Source: ZC4RG29 sp035304385 (GTDB taxonomy: Bacteria > Bacteroidota > Bacteroidia > Cytophagales > Cyclobacteriaceae). From it: a DNA stretch of 25,086 nucleotides. The number at the start of each line of letters is the position of its first letter. Within the stretch, counting starts at the first letter, position 1. The stretch covers positions 1 to 25,086 of the forward strand of contig DATGQD010000033.1 of NCBI GenBank assembly GCA_035304385.1. The letters are read 5' to 3'. This document shows, in pieces, positions 14,814 through 22,134 of this stretch. The notes under the pieces are model-generated. The model saw only the letters and a program-made list of their open reading frames with translations. It was not told the origin of the DNA and did no database searches. A program made the translations under genes and the position numbers.

Positions 14814-14850
14814 CCGAAATCACCGGGACAAGTCCCGACAACGATTTCGG
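14814..14850. repeat. Nested palindrome, REP-like
   Basis: An outer stem CCGAAATC (14814-14821)/GATTTCGG (14843-14850) encloses a perfect inner stem CGGGAC (14824-14829)/GTCCCG (14832-14837) with an AA loop. There is no T run after it. Two stems in one 37-nt unit between a terminator and the next gene fits a dispersed REP-type element. The copy number cannot be seen from one window. Confidence 0.55.
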
Positions 14851-14864
14851 AAAAGAACCTTATG

Positions 14865-14902
14865 AGTTCGAGCGCCCGAATTATGCGGGGTCGAACTTTT
14901 TT
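14865..14902 (+). terminator. Second terminator-like hairpin upstream of carA
   Basis: AGTTCGA (14865-14871) pairs with TCGAACT (14891-14897). A second stem, CCCG (14875-14878)/CGGG (14886-14889), sits inside, and a six-T run (14897-14902) follows. It looks like a backup terminator for read-through from rplQ. It ends about 18 nt before the carA -7 box, so it also overlaps the region where the -33 element should be. Confidence 0.5.
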
Positions 14903-14919
14903 AATGCTTAATCAGGGTT

Positions 14920-14927
14920 TATTTTTG
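14920..14927 (+). promoter_or_regulatory. carA -7 promoter box
   Basis: TATTTTTG matches TAnnTTTG exactly. The -33 position holds only a T run (14897-14902) with no TTTG. The box ends 8 nt before the carA ATG, so the transcript would have a leader of only a few bases or none. Confidence 0.55.
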
Positions 14928-14935
14928 TAGCCGAA

Positions 14936-16045
14936 ATGCGGAAAAAAGCTTACCTCCTTCTCCAGGATGGCCTGCTCATAGAAGGCACAGCCATCGGACA
15001 CATCGGTACCACAGGCGGCGAAATTTGCTTCAATACCGGAATGACGGGCTATCAGGAGATCTATACCGATCCTTCCTATTACGGCCAGATCATCGTCAAC
15101 ACCACAGCACACATTGGCAACTACGGAACCACCGACCACGAGCAGGAGTCGATGAACCCGCAGGTCGCCGGGGTTGTTGTGAACGACTTTTCAAAGGAGT
15201 ACAGCAGGCCATCCGCGCGCGAAAGTCTGCAACAATACCTGGAACGATTCCGTATCGTCGGCATCGCGGATGTCGATACCCGCATGCTGGTGCGCTATAT
15301 CCGAAACAAAGGCGCCATGAACGCGCTGATATCATCTGAACTGTCGCCCGAGGAAATGGCCAGTGAACTGGCAAAGGTGCCGTCGATGGAAGGACTGGAA
15401 CTGTCGTCTGTTGTGAGTACACAGGAAGCGTACGTCATGGGCGACCCAGGCGCACCTATCCGCGTGGCAGCCCTCGACCTGGGAATAAAGCGCAGCATTC
15501 TGACCAACCTGGTAAACCGTGGCTGCCGCGTAAAGGTCTTCCCGGCCAAAACACCATTCAGTGAAATGGAGGCGTGGGAGCCCCACGGCTATTTCATTTC
15601 CAACGGTCCCGGCGATCCGGCCGCAATGGATTACGCCGTCGACACCCTAAGCGAAATTTTGGACGCCGACCGCCCTACTTTCGGCATCTGCCTGGGACAC
15701 CAGATCCTGGCCAAAGCGAGCGGGCTCGGAACATACAAAATGCATCACGGCCATAGAGGACTCAACCACCCGGTCAAAAACCTCCTCACCGGAAAGGGAG
15801 AGATGACCTCCCAGAACCATGGCTTCTCGGTTGTAGAAGACGATATTGGAAAGAACGAGAATGTCGAAGTGACACACGTTCACTTGAATGACAATACGAT
15901 CATGGGACTACGGCGGAAAGACAGGAAAGCATTTTCCGTTCAGTATCACCCCGAAGCCTCTCCGGGACCCCATGACTCCAATTATCTCTTCGATCAGTTC
16001 GTCGCCCTCATCCGGGAGAACCAGATGCAAACCATCTCCAAGTAA
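14936..16045 (+). CDS. carA: Carbamoyl-phosphate synthase small (glutaminase) subunit
   Basis: CarA (369 aa) hydrolyses glutamine and channels ammonia to CarB to make carbamoyl phosphate for pyrimidines and arginine. The N-terminal domain has GEICFNTGMTGYQEIYTDPSYYGQI. The class I glutamine amidotransferase domain (about 174-365) has nucleophile Cys252 in FGICLGHQ and His338/Glu340 in VQYHPEA. Length is normal. The start MRKKAYLLLQDG fits the family. carB is not adjacent; eno follows after 20 nt, suggesting cotranscription. Confidence 0.97.
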   Translation: MRKKAYLLLQDGLLIEGTAIGHIGTTGGEICFNTGMTGYQEIYTDPSYYGQIIVNTTAHIGNYGTTDHEQESMNPQVAGVVVNDFSKEYSRPSARESLQQYLERFRIVGIADVDTRMLVRYIRNKGAMNALISSELSPEEMASELAKVPSMEGLELSSVVSTQEAYVMGDPGAPIRVAALDLGIKRSILTNLVNRGCRVKVFPAKTPFSEMEAWEPHGYFISNGPGDPAAMDYAVDTLSEILDADRPTFGICLGHQILAKASGLGTYKMHHGHRGLNHPVKNLLTGKGEMTSQNHGFSVVEDDIGKNENVEVTHVHLNDNTIMGLRRKDRKAFSVQYHPEASPGPHDSNYLFDQFVALIRENQMQTISK

Positions 16046-16065
16046 TTTATCAACCTTAGCCGAAT

Positions 16066-17343
16066 ATGAGTTTAATTGAAAGTGTACACGCGCGCCAGAT
16101 TTTGGACAGCCGCGGAAATCCCACCATCGAAGTAGACGTCACCACAGAAAACGGCGCCTACGGTCGCGCTGCCGTTCCCTCCGGCGCATCAACCGGAACG
16201 CACGAGGCGGTGGAACTTCGCGACGGCGATAAGAAGCGTTACATGGGAAAAGGTGTTCTCAAAGCAGTCAACAATGTCAACACGAAGATCGCGCCGGAAC
16301 TCGTAGGCGTCAGCGTTTATGAGCAGACACTGCTGGATAAGATCATGCGTGAGCTTGACGGCACACCCAACAAAGGCAAGCTCGGCGCCAACGCCATCCT
16401 GGGCACTTCATTAGCTATCGCACGGGCTGCTGCCTCTGAAGCAGGTATGCCCTTATACCGGTACGTCGGCGGGGTCGGTGCAGTAACGCTCCCGGTTCCC
16501 ATGATGAATATTCTCAACGGAGGAAGCCATGCCGACAATGCGATCGACTTCCAGGAGTTCATGGTTATGCCGGTCGGCGCGGATACCTTCTCAGAAGCGC
16601 TGCGCATGGGCGTTGAAGTGTTTCACACCCTGAAGAAGGTGCTGCATGATAAGGGCTTGTCGACAAACGTAGGTGACGAAGGTGGTTTTGCACCCAACCT
16701 GTCATCGAACGAAGAGGCTATCGAAGTAGTCCTGAAGGCAATCGAAAAGGCAGGCTACAAGCCGGGTTCGGATATCTTCATCGCGCTTGATCCCGCAGCA
16801 TCTGAATTTTATGATCCCAAGGCTAAGGTATACCACTTCAAGAAGTCGTCTGGCCAGAAACTGAAGCCGGCGCAAATGGCTGAGTACTGGACCACCTGGG
16901 CAAAGAAATACCCGATCATCTCGCTGGAGGATGGTATGGCGGAAGACGACTGGGCCGGATGGAAGGCACTGACGGAAAGCATCGGCGACAAGGTTCAACT
17001 TGTGGGCGACGACTTGTTCGTTACTAATGTAGAACGACTTCAGAAAGGAATAGAAAAGGGCGTAGGCAATGCCATCCTGATTAAGGTAAACCAGATCGGG
17101 TCGCTTACAGAAACGATCGATGCAGTGAACCTTGCCAGGCGGAATTCGTACAAGAGTGTAATGTCCCACCGTTCCGGTGAAACAGAAGACAGTACCATAG
17201 CGGACCTTGCCGTGGCGCTCAACACCGGTCAGATCAAGACCGGGTCGGCGTCGCGTTCGGACCGTATGGCCAAGTACAACCAACTGCTTCGCATTGAAGA
17301 GGAACTGGGCGAGACAGCCTACTTCCCGGGCAGAAACATGTAA
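16066..17343 (+). CDS. eno: Enolase
   Basis: Enolase (425 aa) converts 2-phosphoglycerate to phosphoenolpyruvate in the cytoplasm. Catalytic Glu205 (GDEGGFAPN) and Lys340 (LIKVNQIGSLTET), His155 (NGGSHADN), the Mg ligands Asp242, Glu288 and Asp315, and the signature SHRSGETEDSTIADL (about 367-381) are all present. Length is typical. It follows carA by 20 nt with no clear promoter of its own. A 14-bp inverted repeat lies after its stop. Confidence 0.98.
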   Translation: MSLIESVHARQILDSRGNPTIEVDVTTENGAYGRAAVPSGASTGTHEAVELRDGDKKRYMGKGVLKAVNNVNTKIAPELVGVSVYEQTLLDKIMRELDGTPNKGKLGANAILGTSLAIARAAASEAGMPLYRYVGGVGAVTLPVPMMNILNGGSHADNAIDFQEFMVMPVGADTFSEALRMGVEVFHTLKKVLHDKGLSTNVGDEGGFAPNLSSNEEAIEVVLKAIEKAGYKPGSDIFIALDPAASEFYDPKAKVYHFKKSSGQKLKPAQMAEYWTTWAKKYPIISLEDGMAEDDWAGWKALTESIGDKVQLVGDDLFVTNVERLQKGIEKGVGNAILIKVNQIGSLTETIDAVNLARRNSYKSVMSHRSGETEDSTIADLAVALNTGQIKTGSASRSDRMAKYNQLLRIEEELGETAYFPGRNM

Positions 17344-17371
17344 GCCTGCCCCGAACGGCGTGATAAATCAA

Positions 17372-17404
17372 GAAGATAGCAAATACAATTTATTTGCTAT
17401 CTTC
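17372..17404. terminator. Perfect 14-bp inverted repeat between eno and the ftsB-like gene
   Basis: GAAGATAGCAAATA (17372-17385) and its exact complement TATTTGCTATCTTC (17391-17404) flank a CAATT loop, and TTTTT at 17412-17416 lies a little further on. It could terminate eno transcription. The stem is unusually AT-rich and the T run is not immediate, so a protein-binding operator is an alternative. Its right arm overlaps TATCTTCG (17399-17406), one base off a -7 box for the next gene. Confidence 0.5.
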
Positions 17405-17421
17405 GTTTAGCTTTTTAGACT

Positions 17422-17712
17422 ATGTTAAGCCGACTACCGAAAGTCTTTAAGAATTTTTACTTTCTCACCGGAATGGCATTCCTGATATGGATAACCTTCC
17501 TGGACTCCAACAACCTCATCGCCCGTTTCTCTCTTACATCAAAACTTAATAGCCTCGAACGCGAGAAGGAATTCTACGAACGAAAGATCGACGAAGTAGC
17601 TAAAGACCAGCAAGAATTGTTTGGTACGGACGAGACCGTCGAGAAGTATGCCCGCGAAAAGTACCTGATGAAACGCGAGTCGGAAGATGTGTTTGTGATC
17701 GTTGAAGAATAA
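17422..17712 (+). CDS. FtsB/DivIC-like septum formation initiator
   Basis: This 96-aa protein has a short cytoplasmic N-terminus, one membrane segment (about residues 12-27), a periplasmic coiled coil (about 40-66) and the C-terminal EKYAREKYLMKRESEDVFVI, typical of FtsB/DivIC proteins. These act in the divisome with FtsL and FtsQ. A position after eno is a common place for ftsB in bacteria. The start follows a T-rich stretch and has no Shine-Dalgarno. The next gene begins 7 nt after the stop. FtsB versus DivIC naming is uncertain. Confidence 0.88.
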   Translation: MLSRLPKVFKNFYFLTGMAFLIWITFLDSNNLIARFSLTSKLNSLEREKEFYERKIDEVAKDQQELFGTDETVEKYAREKYLMKRESEDVFVIVEE

Positions 17713-17719
17713 AAAGACC

Positions 17720-18274
17720 ATGATCAGGACAGCGATATTTGTCGTGCTGCTTGCCGCTATCTCCAGTGCAGCCTGGGCGCAGGGTGAGGACAACAGCCTC
17801 AAGGGTGTGCCCGCTAAGGAGCGAATCGTCTTTGGTGGCGGTATGGGGCTTGGCTTTGGTTCAGACCAGGATTACATCATGGTATCTCCGTCTCTCGGTT
17901 ATATGTTAACCCGGAAATTCATGGCGGGGGTCAATGTGACGTACCAGTACAATAACTACAAATTTTTCAGCCCTTCCATGAAGACCCATTCTTATGGAGG
18001 GGGACCGTTTGCTCGCTATATGCTCTTCAGAAGTATCTTCGTTCATACGGAGTACGAGTATCTGAGCTATGAATTCTTTGAAACCCGGCAAGGATATGAA
18101 AGCTTTATGGCCGGTGGCGGCTTTATTCAGCCCCTGGGTAGCAAAGCCTCCTTTTATCTCCTTGCGCTTTACAACTTTCTCTACGAAACACCACCACCGG
18201 GCGAGTTCTACCCGTATAATAGCCCGTTTGTGATTCGGGCAGGAATCAGCTTGGGACAGTTCGGTTTGTTCTAA
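17720..18274 (+). CDS. Putative outer-membrane beta-barrel protein
   Basis: The protein (184 aa from the ATG at 17720) has a signal peptide, MIRTAIFVVLLAAISSAAWA, with a likely cut near residue 20. Alternating short strands rich in Gly and aromatics follow (GMGLGFGSDQDYIMVSPSLGYMLTRKFMAGV; PFARYMLFRSIFVHTEYEYLSYEFF), and the C-terminus ends in Phe. This pattern fits a small beta-barrel in the outer membrane. An in-frame TTG at 17702 overlaps the ftsB-like gene and is unlikely. Being 7 nt downstream of that gene suggests cotranscription. Specific function is unknown. Confidence 0.75.
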   Translation: MIRTAIFVVLLAAISSAAWAQGEDNSLKGVPAKERIVFGGGMGLGFGSDQDYIMVSPSLGYMLTRKFMAGVNVTYQYNNYKFFSPSMKTHSYGGGPFARYMLFRSIFVHTEYEYLSYEFFETRQGYESFMAGGGFIQPLGSKASFYLLALYNFLYETPPPGEFYPYNSPFVIRAGISLGQFGLF

Positions 18275-18296
18275 TCGACTTATGGGTAACGCCCCT

Positions 18297-18321
18297 TAGG
18301 GACTGGATACTGCGTCCCTAC
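18297..18321. repeat. GTAGGGACGCA-type hairpin between convergent genes
   Basis: TAGGGAC (18297-18303) and GTCCCTA (18314-18320) form a perfect 7-bp stem with a 10-nt loop. The right arm includes the stop codon of the minus-strand dehydrogenase. Read on the minus strand, 18321-18311 is GTAGGGACGCA, similar to GTAGAGACGCG at 12472. It may stop transcription from both convergent genes, but lacks T runs. Confidence 0.45.
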
Positions 18322-19403
18322 GCCAACACGTCCACCTCAAATCGCTCAGCTAAGGTCTTCAAATCCTCCACCACCTTCGGGTTGAGCGGTATGCCATGCT
18401 GTTCACGGTAGGCTTCTTTTTCTCTTTCAGGATCGCCGGGTATCAACACGCGCTCATGCCCCTCCGCCGGCGTCGACGAACGGAAGCGCCGGATCCAGTT
18501 GTCCATATGCTTCTTGAACTCGTCGGCAGGACGGAAACCATCCACGCGCATCGCTCCAAAGAAATGACCAATGCCTTCTCCAACGGGATCAGAAGGAGGA
18601 GACAGAAACGCCACGAACGGAGGAACCCAGGGGCCGTAGTTTGCACCGCTCAGTACCGCCGAAAAGATATCGACGACCGCGCCCAGGCAATAGCCTTTAT
18701 GACTGCCATGCTCATAATCGCTCCCCAGGGGGATCAGCGCCCCACCGTTTTTCAGTTCGTGCGGGTCCGACGAAGGCCGTCCCATCTTGTCCTGTATCCA
18801 TCCTAACGGCGCTTGCCGACCCTGACGCTGTAATATTTCAAGTTTCCCATTGGCGGCCGTCGTGGTAGCCAGGTCGGCGACAAACGGAGGCTCCTTATCG
18901 GCAGGTACTGCCACCGCTATGGGGTTCGTGCCCAGCAACCGGTCAAGGGAAAACGTCGGCGCAACCAGCGGGCTCGCGTTGGTCATCGCCATACCGATCA
19001 TGTCGGATTTCAAGGCCATCATGGCGTGATATCCGGCGATGCCGAAGTGATTGGAGTTCTTCACCGATACCCAGCCAGAACCTACCGCCGCAGCTTTCGC
19101 CATGGCTATTTCCATAGCCCTGGGCGCCACCACAAGGCCCAGTCCGCGGTCGCCGTCGACCACCGCGGTGCTGGGGGTTTCATACGCGACCTTAACTTCG
19201 GGGGTAGGGTTGAGTCTTCCCGCTTCCCATAGGCGTACATATCCCGAAAGGCGGGCTATGCCATGGGAGTCAATACCCCGTCGGTCGGCTGAAAGCAGGA
19301 CTTCTGCGGCCAGGGAGGCGTCAGTATCACTACAACCGATTTTGCGGAATATTTCGAAGGCAAAGTCTTTAAGTTTCCCGGCGGGATATGTTAATTCACT
19401 CAT
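18318..19403 (-). CDS. Malate/L-lactate dehydrogenase-family oxidoreductase
   Basis: The 361-aa protein belongs to the NAD(P)-dependent LDH2/MDG2 family (COG2055), which oxidises 2-hydroxy acids such as malate, sulfolactate or ureidoglycolate. It has SADRRGIDSHGIARLSGYV (His47), the catalytic-type VKNSNHFGIAGYH (His119), SPLVAPTFSLDRLLGTNPIAVAVP and a dinucleotide-contacting GSDYEHGSHKGYCLGAVVDIFSAVLSGA. Length is typical. The start ATG at 19403 gives MSELTYPAGKLKDFA. It is convergent with the beta-barrel gene and divergent from the DUF4139 gene. The substrate cannot be told from sequence. Confidence 0.9.
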   Translation of the reverse strand: MSELTYPAGKLKDFAFEIFRKIGCSDTDASLAAEVLLSADRRGIDSHGIARLSGYVRLWEAGRLNPTPEVKVAYETPSTAVVDGDRGLGLVVAPRAMEIAMAKAAAVGSGWVSVKNSNHFGIAGYHAMMALKSDMIGMAMTNASPLVAPTFSLDRLLGTNPIAVAVPADKEPPFVADLATTTAANGKLEILQRQGRQAPLGWIQDKMGRPSSDPHELKNGGALIPLGSDYEHGSHKGYCLGAVVDIFSAVLSGANYGPWVPPFVAFLSPPSDPVGEGIGHFFGAMRVDGFRPADEFKKHMDNWIRRFRSSTPAEGHERVLIPGDPEREKEAYREQHGIPLNPKVVEDLKTLAERFEVDVLA

Positions 19404-19408
19404 AGTCT

Positions 19409-19416
19409 TAAAGATA
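19409..19416 (-). promoter_or_regulatory. Possible -7 box of the dehydrogenase gene
   Basis: On the minus strand 19416-19409 reads TATCTTTA, one base off TAnnTTTG. No TTTG lies at the right distance; the nearest is about 13 bp upstream. It ends 5 nt before the ATG, so a transcript would be leaderless or nearly so. Confidence 0.3.
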
Positions 19417-19540
19417 ACAAAGCCGTCTGCAAACGGGGGGGGTTACCACCTTTTAAGGGCGTCGAATCAAAAAAAGTCATGTGTCCGTTGTGGAATTGGC
19501 AGGAGCCTTGCGTCTGTTTGGTGAACAGCAAAATTAAAAC

Positions 19541-21193
19541 ATGAACAACCAAAGAAAAGGAATGATGGGAATGAAATCGCGGCGCACCGGGCACGTTAGC
19601 CTGGCACTGGTAATGCTTCTTGTCCCGGGGGCAATCTTCAACGCGGTCGCTCAGACAGTAACACAGGCAGACTCAAAGATCCGCGAGGTTACCGTGTTTC
19701 TCAATCGGGCACAGGTGGTCCGCGATGTGACGACACGCATCGGTCCGGGTGAAACGAACCTCGTTATCGGTGGCCTGACTTCGGCTTTGGATCCCCAAAG
19801 CATACAAGTATCCGGCACAGGTAATGCCGTGATTCTGGGTATTCAGCATAACCAGAATTACCTGAACGAGGCGGCGCTCCCTCCGCAATTGAAAAAACTG
19901 GAAGACTCGCTTGAATACTATGTCGCGCGACTCACGAAAGTCCAGAACGATAAAGCTATTCTCGAAAAGGAAGAGAAGCTCATGGAAGCGAATCAGAAGA
20001 TCGGCGGTACACAACAGAACCTCACGGTCGGCGAGCTGAAAGCGATGGCCGACTTCTTTCGTGCACGCATGTCGGACATCGGGGTAGCAAAGATCGAAAC
20101 CGACAAGAAAATCAAAGAGATCAACGAGAAGGTCACGCGACTGAAACGACAGATCGCCGAACAACGTGGATTGCTTTCTCAAAACACCAGCGAGATCGTT
20201 ATCAGCGTGTCGGCAAAGGCCGCCACCCAGGCCAACCTGGAGGTGAGCTACGTTGTCCGCGAGGCCGGATGGTACCCGGTTTACGATTTACGCGCGACCG
20301 ACACAAAGTCTCCCGTGACGTTGAACTACAAGGCAAACGTATTTCAACACACCGGCGAAGCGTGGGACAATGTGAAGTTGACGTTGTCGACCGCCAATCC
20401 GGCGCAAGGCGGACAAAAGCCTGAACTGTACACCTGGTATCTCGACTTCCCCCGACCGATGCCATTGCAGGAAGCGGTTCGCGTGCGCGGTAAGGCCGCG
20501 GCGGCTCCAATGGCTGATTCCATGGAACGGACTGAACTTACCTTTGAGTCCGCATCCAATTATGTCAGTACCATTCAAACGTCGCTGAATACCGAGTTCA
20601 GCATCGCGCTTCCGTATACCGTAGCATCTTCGCCGAAGCCCACCGTGGTCGACATTGCCACGCACGAAGTGCCAGCCTCGTATCGGTATGCAACGACACC
20701 CAAGCTGGACGGTGACGCGTTCCTGCTGGCCCGCGTAACGGGATGGGAGGCGTTCAGTCTTCTGCCAGGTGAAGCAAATGTATTTTTCGAGGGAACATTT
20801 GTAGGAAAAACGTATGTCGATCCGGCCAACGTTCGTGATACGCTCGACGTATCCCTGGGTCGTGATAAGCGGATTGTGGTGGAGCGCAAAAAGGTGCAGG
20901 ACTATACCTCGCGTCGTACCATTGGCGCCAATCGACGTGATCGGTATACCTGGGAGATCTCTGTCCGCAACACCAGGGATGAAGCGGTAACGATCATGGT
21001 AGAGGATCATGTGCCGGTCTCGCAAAACAGTCAGATTGAAGTAAGCGTGGATGAAACCGGAGGGGCAAGGTATACACCCGAGGATGGTAAGTTGGTGTGG
21101 GAACTGGCGCTAAACCCGAATGAGACGAAAAAGCTGCGCTACAGTTTCGAGGTCAAGTACCCGAAGGATCGGATGATACCCGGGTTGGAATAA
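19541..21193 (+). CDS. Secreted DUF4140/DUF4139 (MuiA-like) protein
   Basis: This 550-aa protein has a signal peptide (hydrophobic core about residues 19-36, likely cut near 37-38). A DUF4140-like N-terminal domain follows (about 48-145, KIREVTVFLNRAQVVRDVTTRI), then a coiled coil (about 113-215), then a DUF4139 domain from about 228 to the end (YVVREAGWYPVYDLRA; ETKKLRYSFEVKYPKDR). The family is often called mucoidy inhibitor A, but its biochemical role is not established. The start is uncertain: ATGs at 19541, 19562, 19565 and 19571 are in frame, and the last gives MKSRRTGHVSL, a more usual signal peptide. It is convergent with the ppx-like gene, 5 nt away. Confidence 0.88.
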   Translation: MNNQRKGMMGMKSRRTGHVSLALVMLLVPGAIFNAVAQTVTQADSKIREVTVFLNRAQVVRDVTTRIGPGETNLVIGGLTSALDPQSIQVSGTGNAVILGIQHNQNYLNEAALPPQLKKLEDSLEYYVARLTKVQNDKAILEKEEKLMEANQKIGGTQQNLTVGELKAMADFFRARMSDIGVAKIETDKKIKEINEKVTRLKRQIAEQRGLLSQNTSEIVISVSAKAATQANLEVSYVVREAGWYPVYDLRATDTKSPVTLNYKANVFQHTGEAWDNVKLTLSTANPAQGGQKPELYTWYLDFPRPMPLQEAVRVRGKAAAAPMADSMERTELTFESASNYVSTIQTSLNTEFSIALPYTVASSPKPTVVDIATHEVPASYRYATTPKLDGDAFLLARVTGWEAFSLLPGEANVFFEGTFVGKTYVDPANVRDTLDVSLGRDKRIVVERKKVQDYTSRRTIGANRRDRYTWEISVRNTRDEAVTIMVEDHVPVSQNSQIEVSVDETGGARYTPEDGKLVWELALNPNETKKLRYSFEVKYPKDRMIPGLE

Positions 21194-21198
21194 ACCCG
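21181..21198. other. Hairpin across the DUF4139 stop codon
   Basis: CGGGTT (21181-21186) and AACCCG (21193-21198) form a 6-bp stem with a 6-nt loop that contains most of the stop codon. The two convergent genes are only 5 nt apart, so this may be a compact shared transcription end. No T run supports it. Confidence 0.25.
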
Positions 21199-22134
21199 CT
21201 AAACCGCTACGGCTTTGTTCATGGAAGCGAGCACGCCTTCTTTAAGGGAATAGGTCGACACGCGGATGCGATCAAAGGCATGAGAATGAAGGACACGGCT
21301 GATCAGGCAACAGGCAACCACGATCATGTCGACGCGCATTTCGATCATCCCCGGTATCAGCATACGCTGTTCACGGTTCTTTGAAAGAAGGTCATGATAG
21401 ATGGCGTGAAATCCCTCCAGGGTCAACGGTGTCTCAACTTCTTCGGGCGACTTGTGGATGTCGTGGGCTTCACAAAAGATATCGCTGAGCGTATCAAACG
21501 TGCCGGACGATCCTACCAGAACTCGGGGATTATAGGCTTCCATCGCTTCCCGGAGCGTTGCAAGTTTTTCGTCGAGGAAGGTATTGAGCGCCCTGACCTC
21601 TTTGGTAAGAATAGGATCATGACGTTGGAATTTTTCAAGGAGACGCTGGGCGCCGATCTCGATGCTTTCCTTCCAATAGATGTTGTTGTTGTCGGCGATA
21701 ATAAATTCGACACTGCCGCCGCCGATGTCCATGATCAGCGATTTTTCGTCGCCCAGGTGGAGCGCTGAACGAACGCCGAGATAGATGTATTCCGCCTCGC
21801 GATCTCCGGAGATGATGGTTACGTCGAGTCCCGTCAGATTGCGGATGGCCTCCACAACCGATGCGCGGTTGCGGGCGTTTCGCAGGGCGCTGGTACCGTA
21901 GGCATACGTGTATTGCACCTTCATGCCGTCGAGGGTGTTCCGGAAACTCTGCAAGGCGAGCATAGCCCGCTGCAGGGCGTCTGAGGTGACAAAACCGCGG
22001 TTTATCCCACCCATACCGATCTTTACCGACAGCCGGTCACGATGGATAATGCGGTATCCGCCACCCTCCTGTTCGTCTGCGATGAGCAGATGAAAGGTGT
22101 TCGTGCCAAGATCGATAATGCCTACCCGGTTCAT
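21199..22134 (-). CDS. Ppx/GppA-family phosphatase
   Basis: The protein (311 aa from the ATG at 22134) belongs to the exopolyphosphatase/guanosine pentaphosphate phosphatase family, which hydrolyses polyphosphate or pppGpp. It has the ASKHA phosphate loops VGIIDLGTNTFHLLI (residues 4-18) and IMDIGGGSVEFII (134-146), GTSALRNARN (80-89), and the acidic GDREAEYIYLG (110-120) with a likely catalytic Glu113. Its short length means only the catalytic domains are present. An upstream in-frame ATG at 22158 would add 8 residues of poor fit. A weak -7-like TAAATTCG lies at 22153-22146. Ppx versus GppA activity cannot be told. Confidence 0.92.
   Translation of the reverse strand: MNRVGIIDLGTNTFHLLIADEQEGGGYRIIHRDRLSVKIGMGGINRGFVTSDALQRAMLALQSFRNTLDGMKVQYTYAYGTSALRNARNRASVVEAIRNLTGLDVTIISGDREAEYIYLGVRSALHLGDEKSLIMDIGGGSVEFIIADNNNIYWKESIEIGAQRLLEKFQRHDPILTKEVRALNTFLDEKLATLREAMEAYNPRVLVGSSGTFDTLSDIFCEAHDIHKSPEEVETPLTLEGFHAIYHDLLSKNREQRMLIPGMIEMRVDMIVVACCLISRVLHSHAFDRIRVSTYSLKEGVLASMNKAVAV

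Noticed and set aside
19601..19618. TGGCAC-N6-TGCT, a good sigma-54-like match (GG-N10-GC)
   Set aside because: It lies within the signal-peptide codons of the DUF4139 gene, where Leu/Ala/Val/Met codons easily create it; there is no gene start at a suitable distance downstream.
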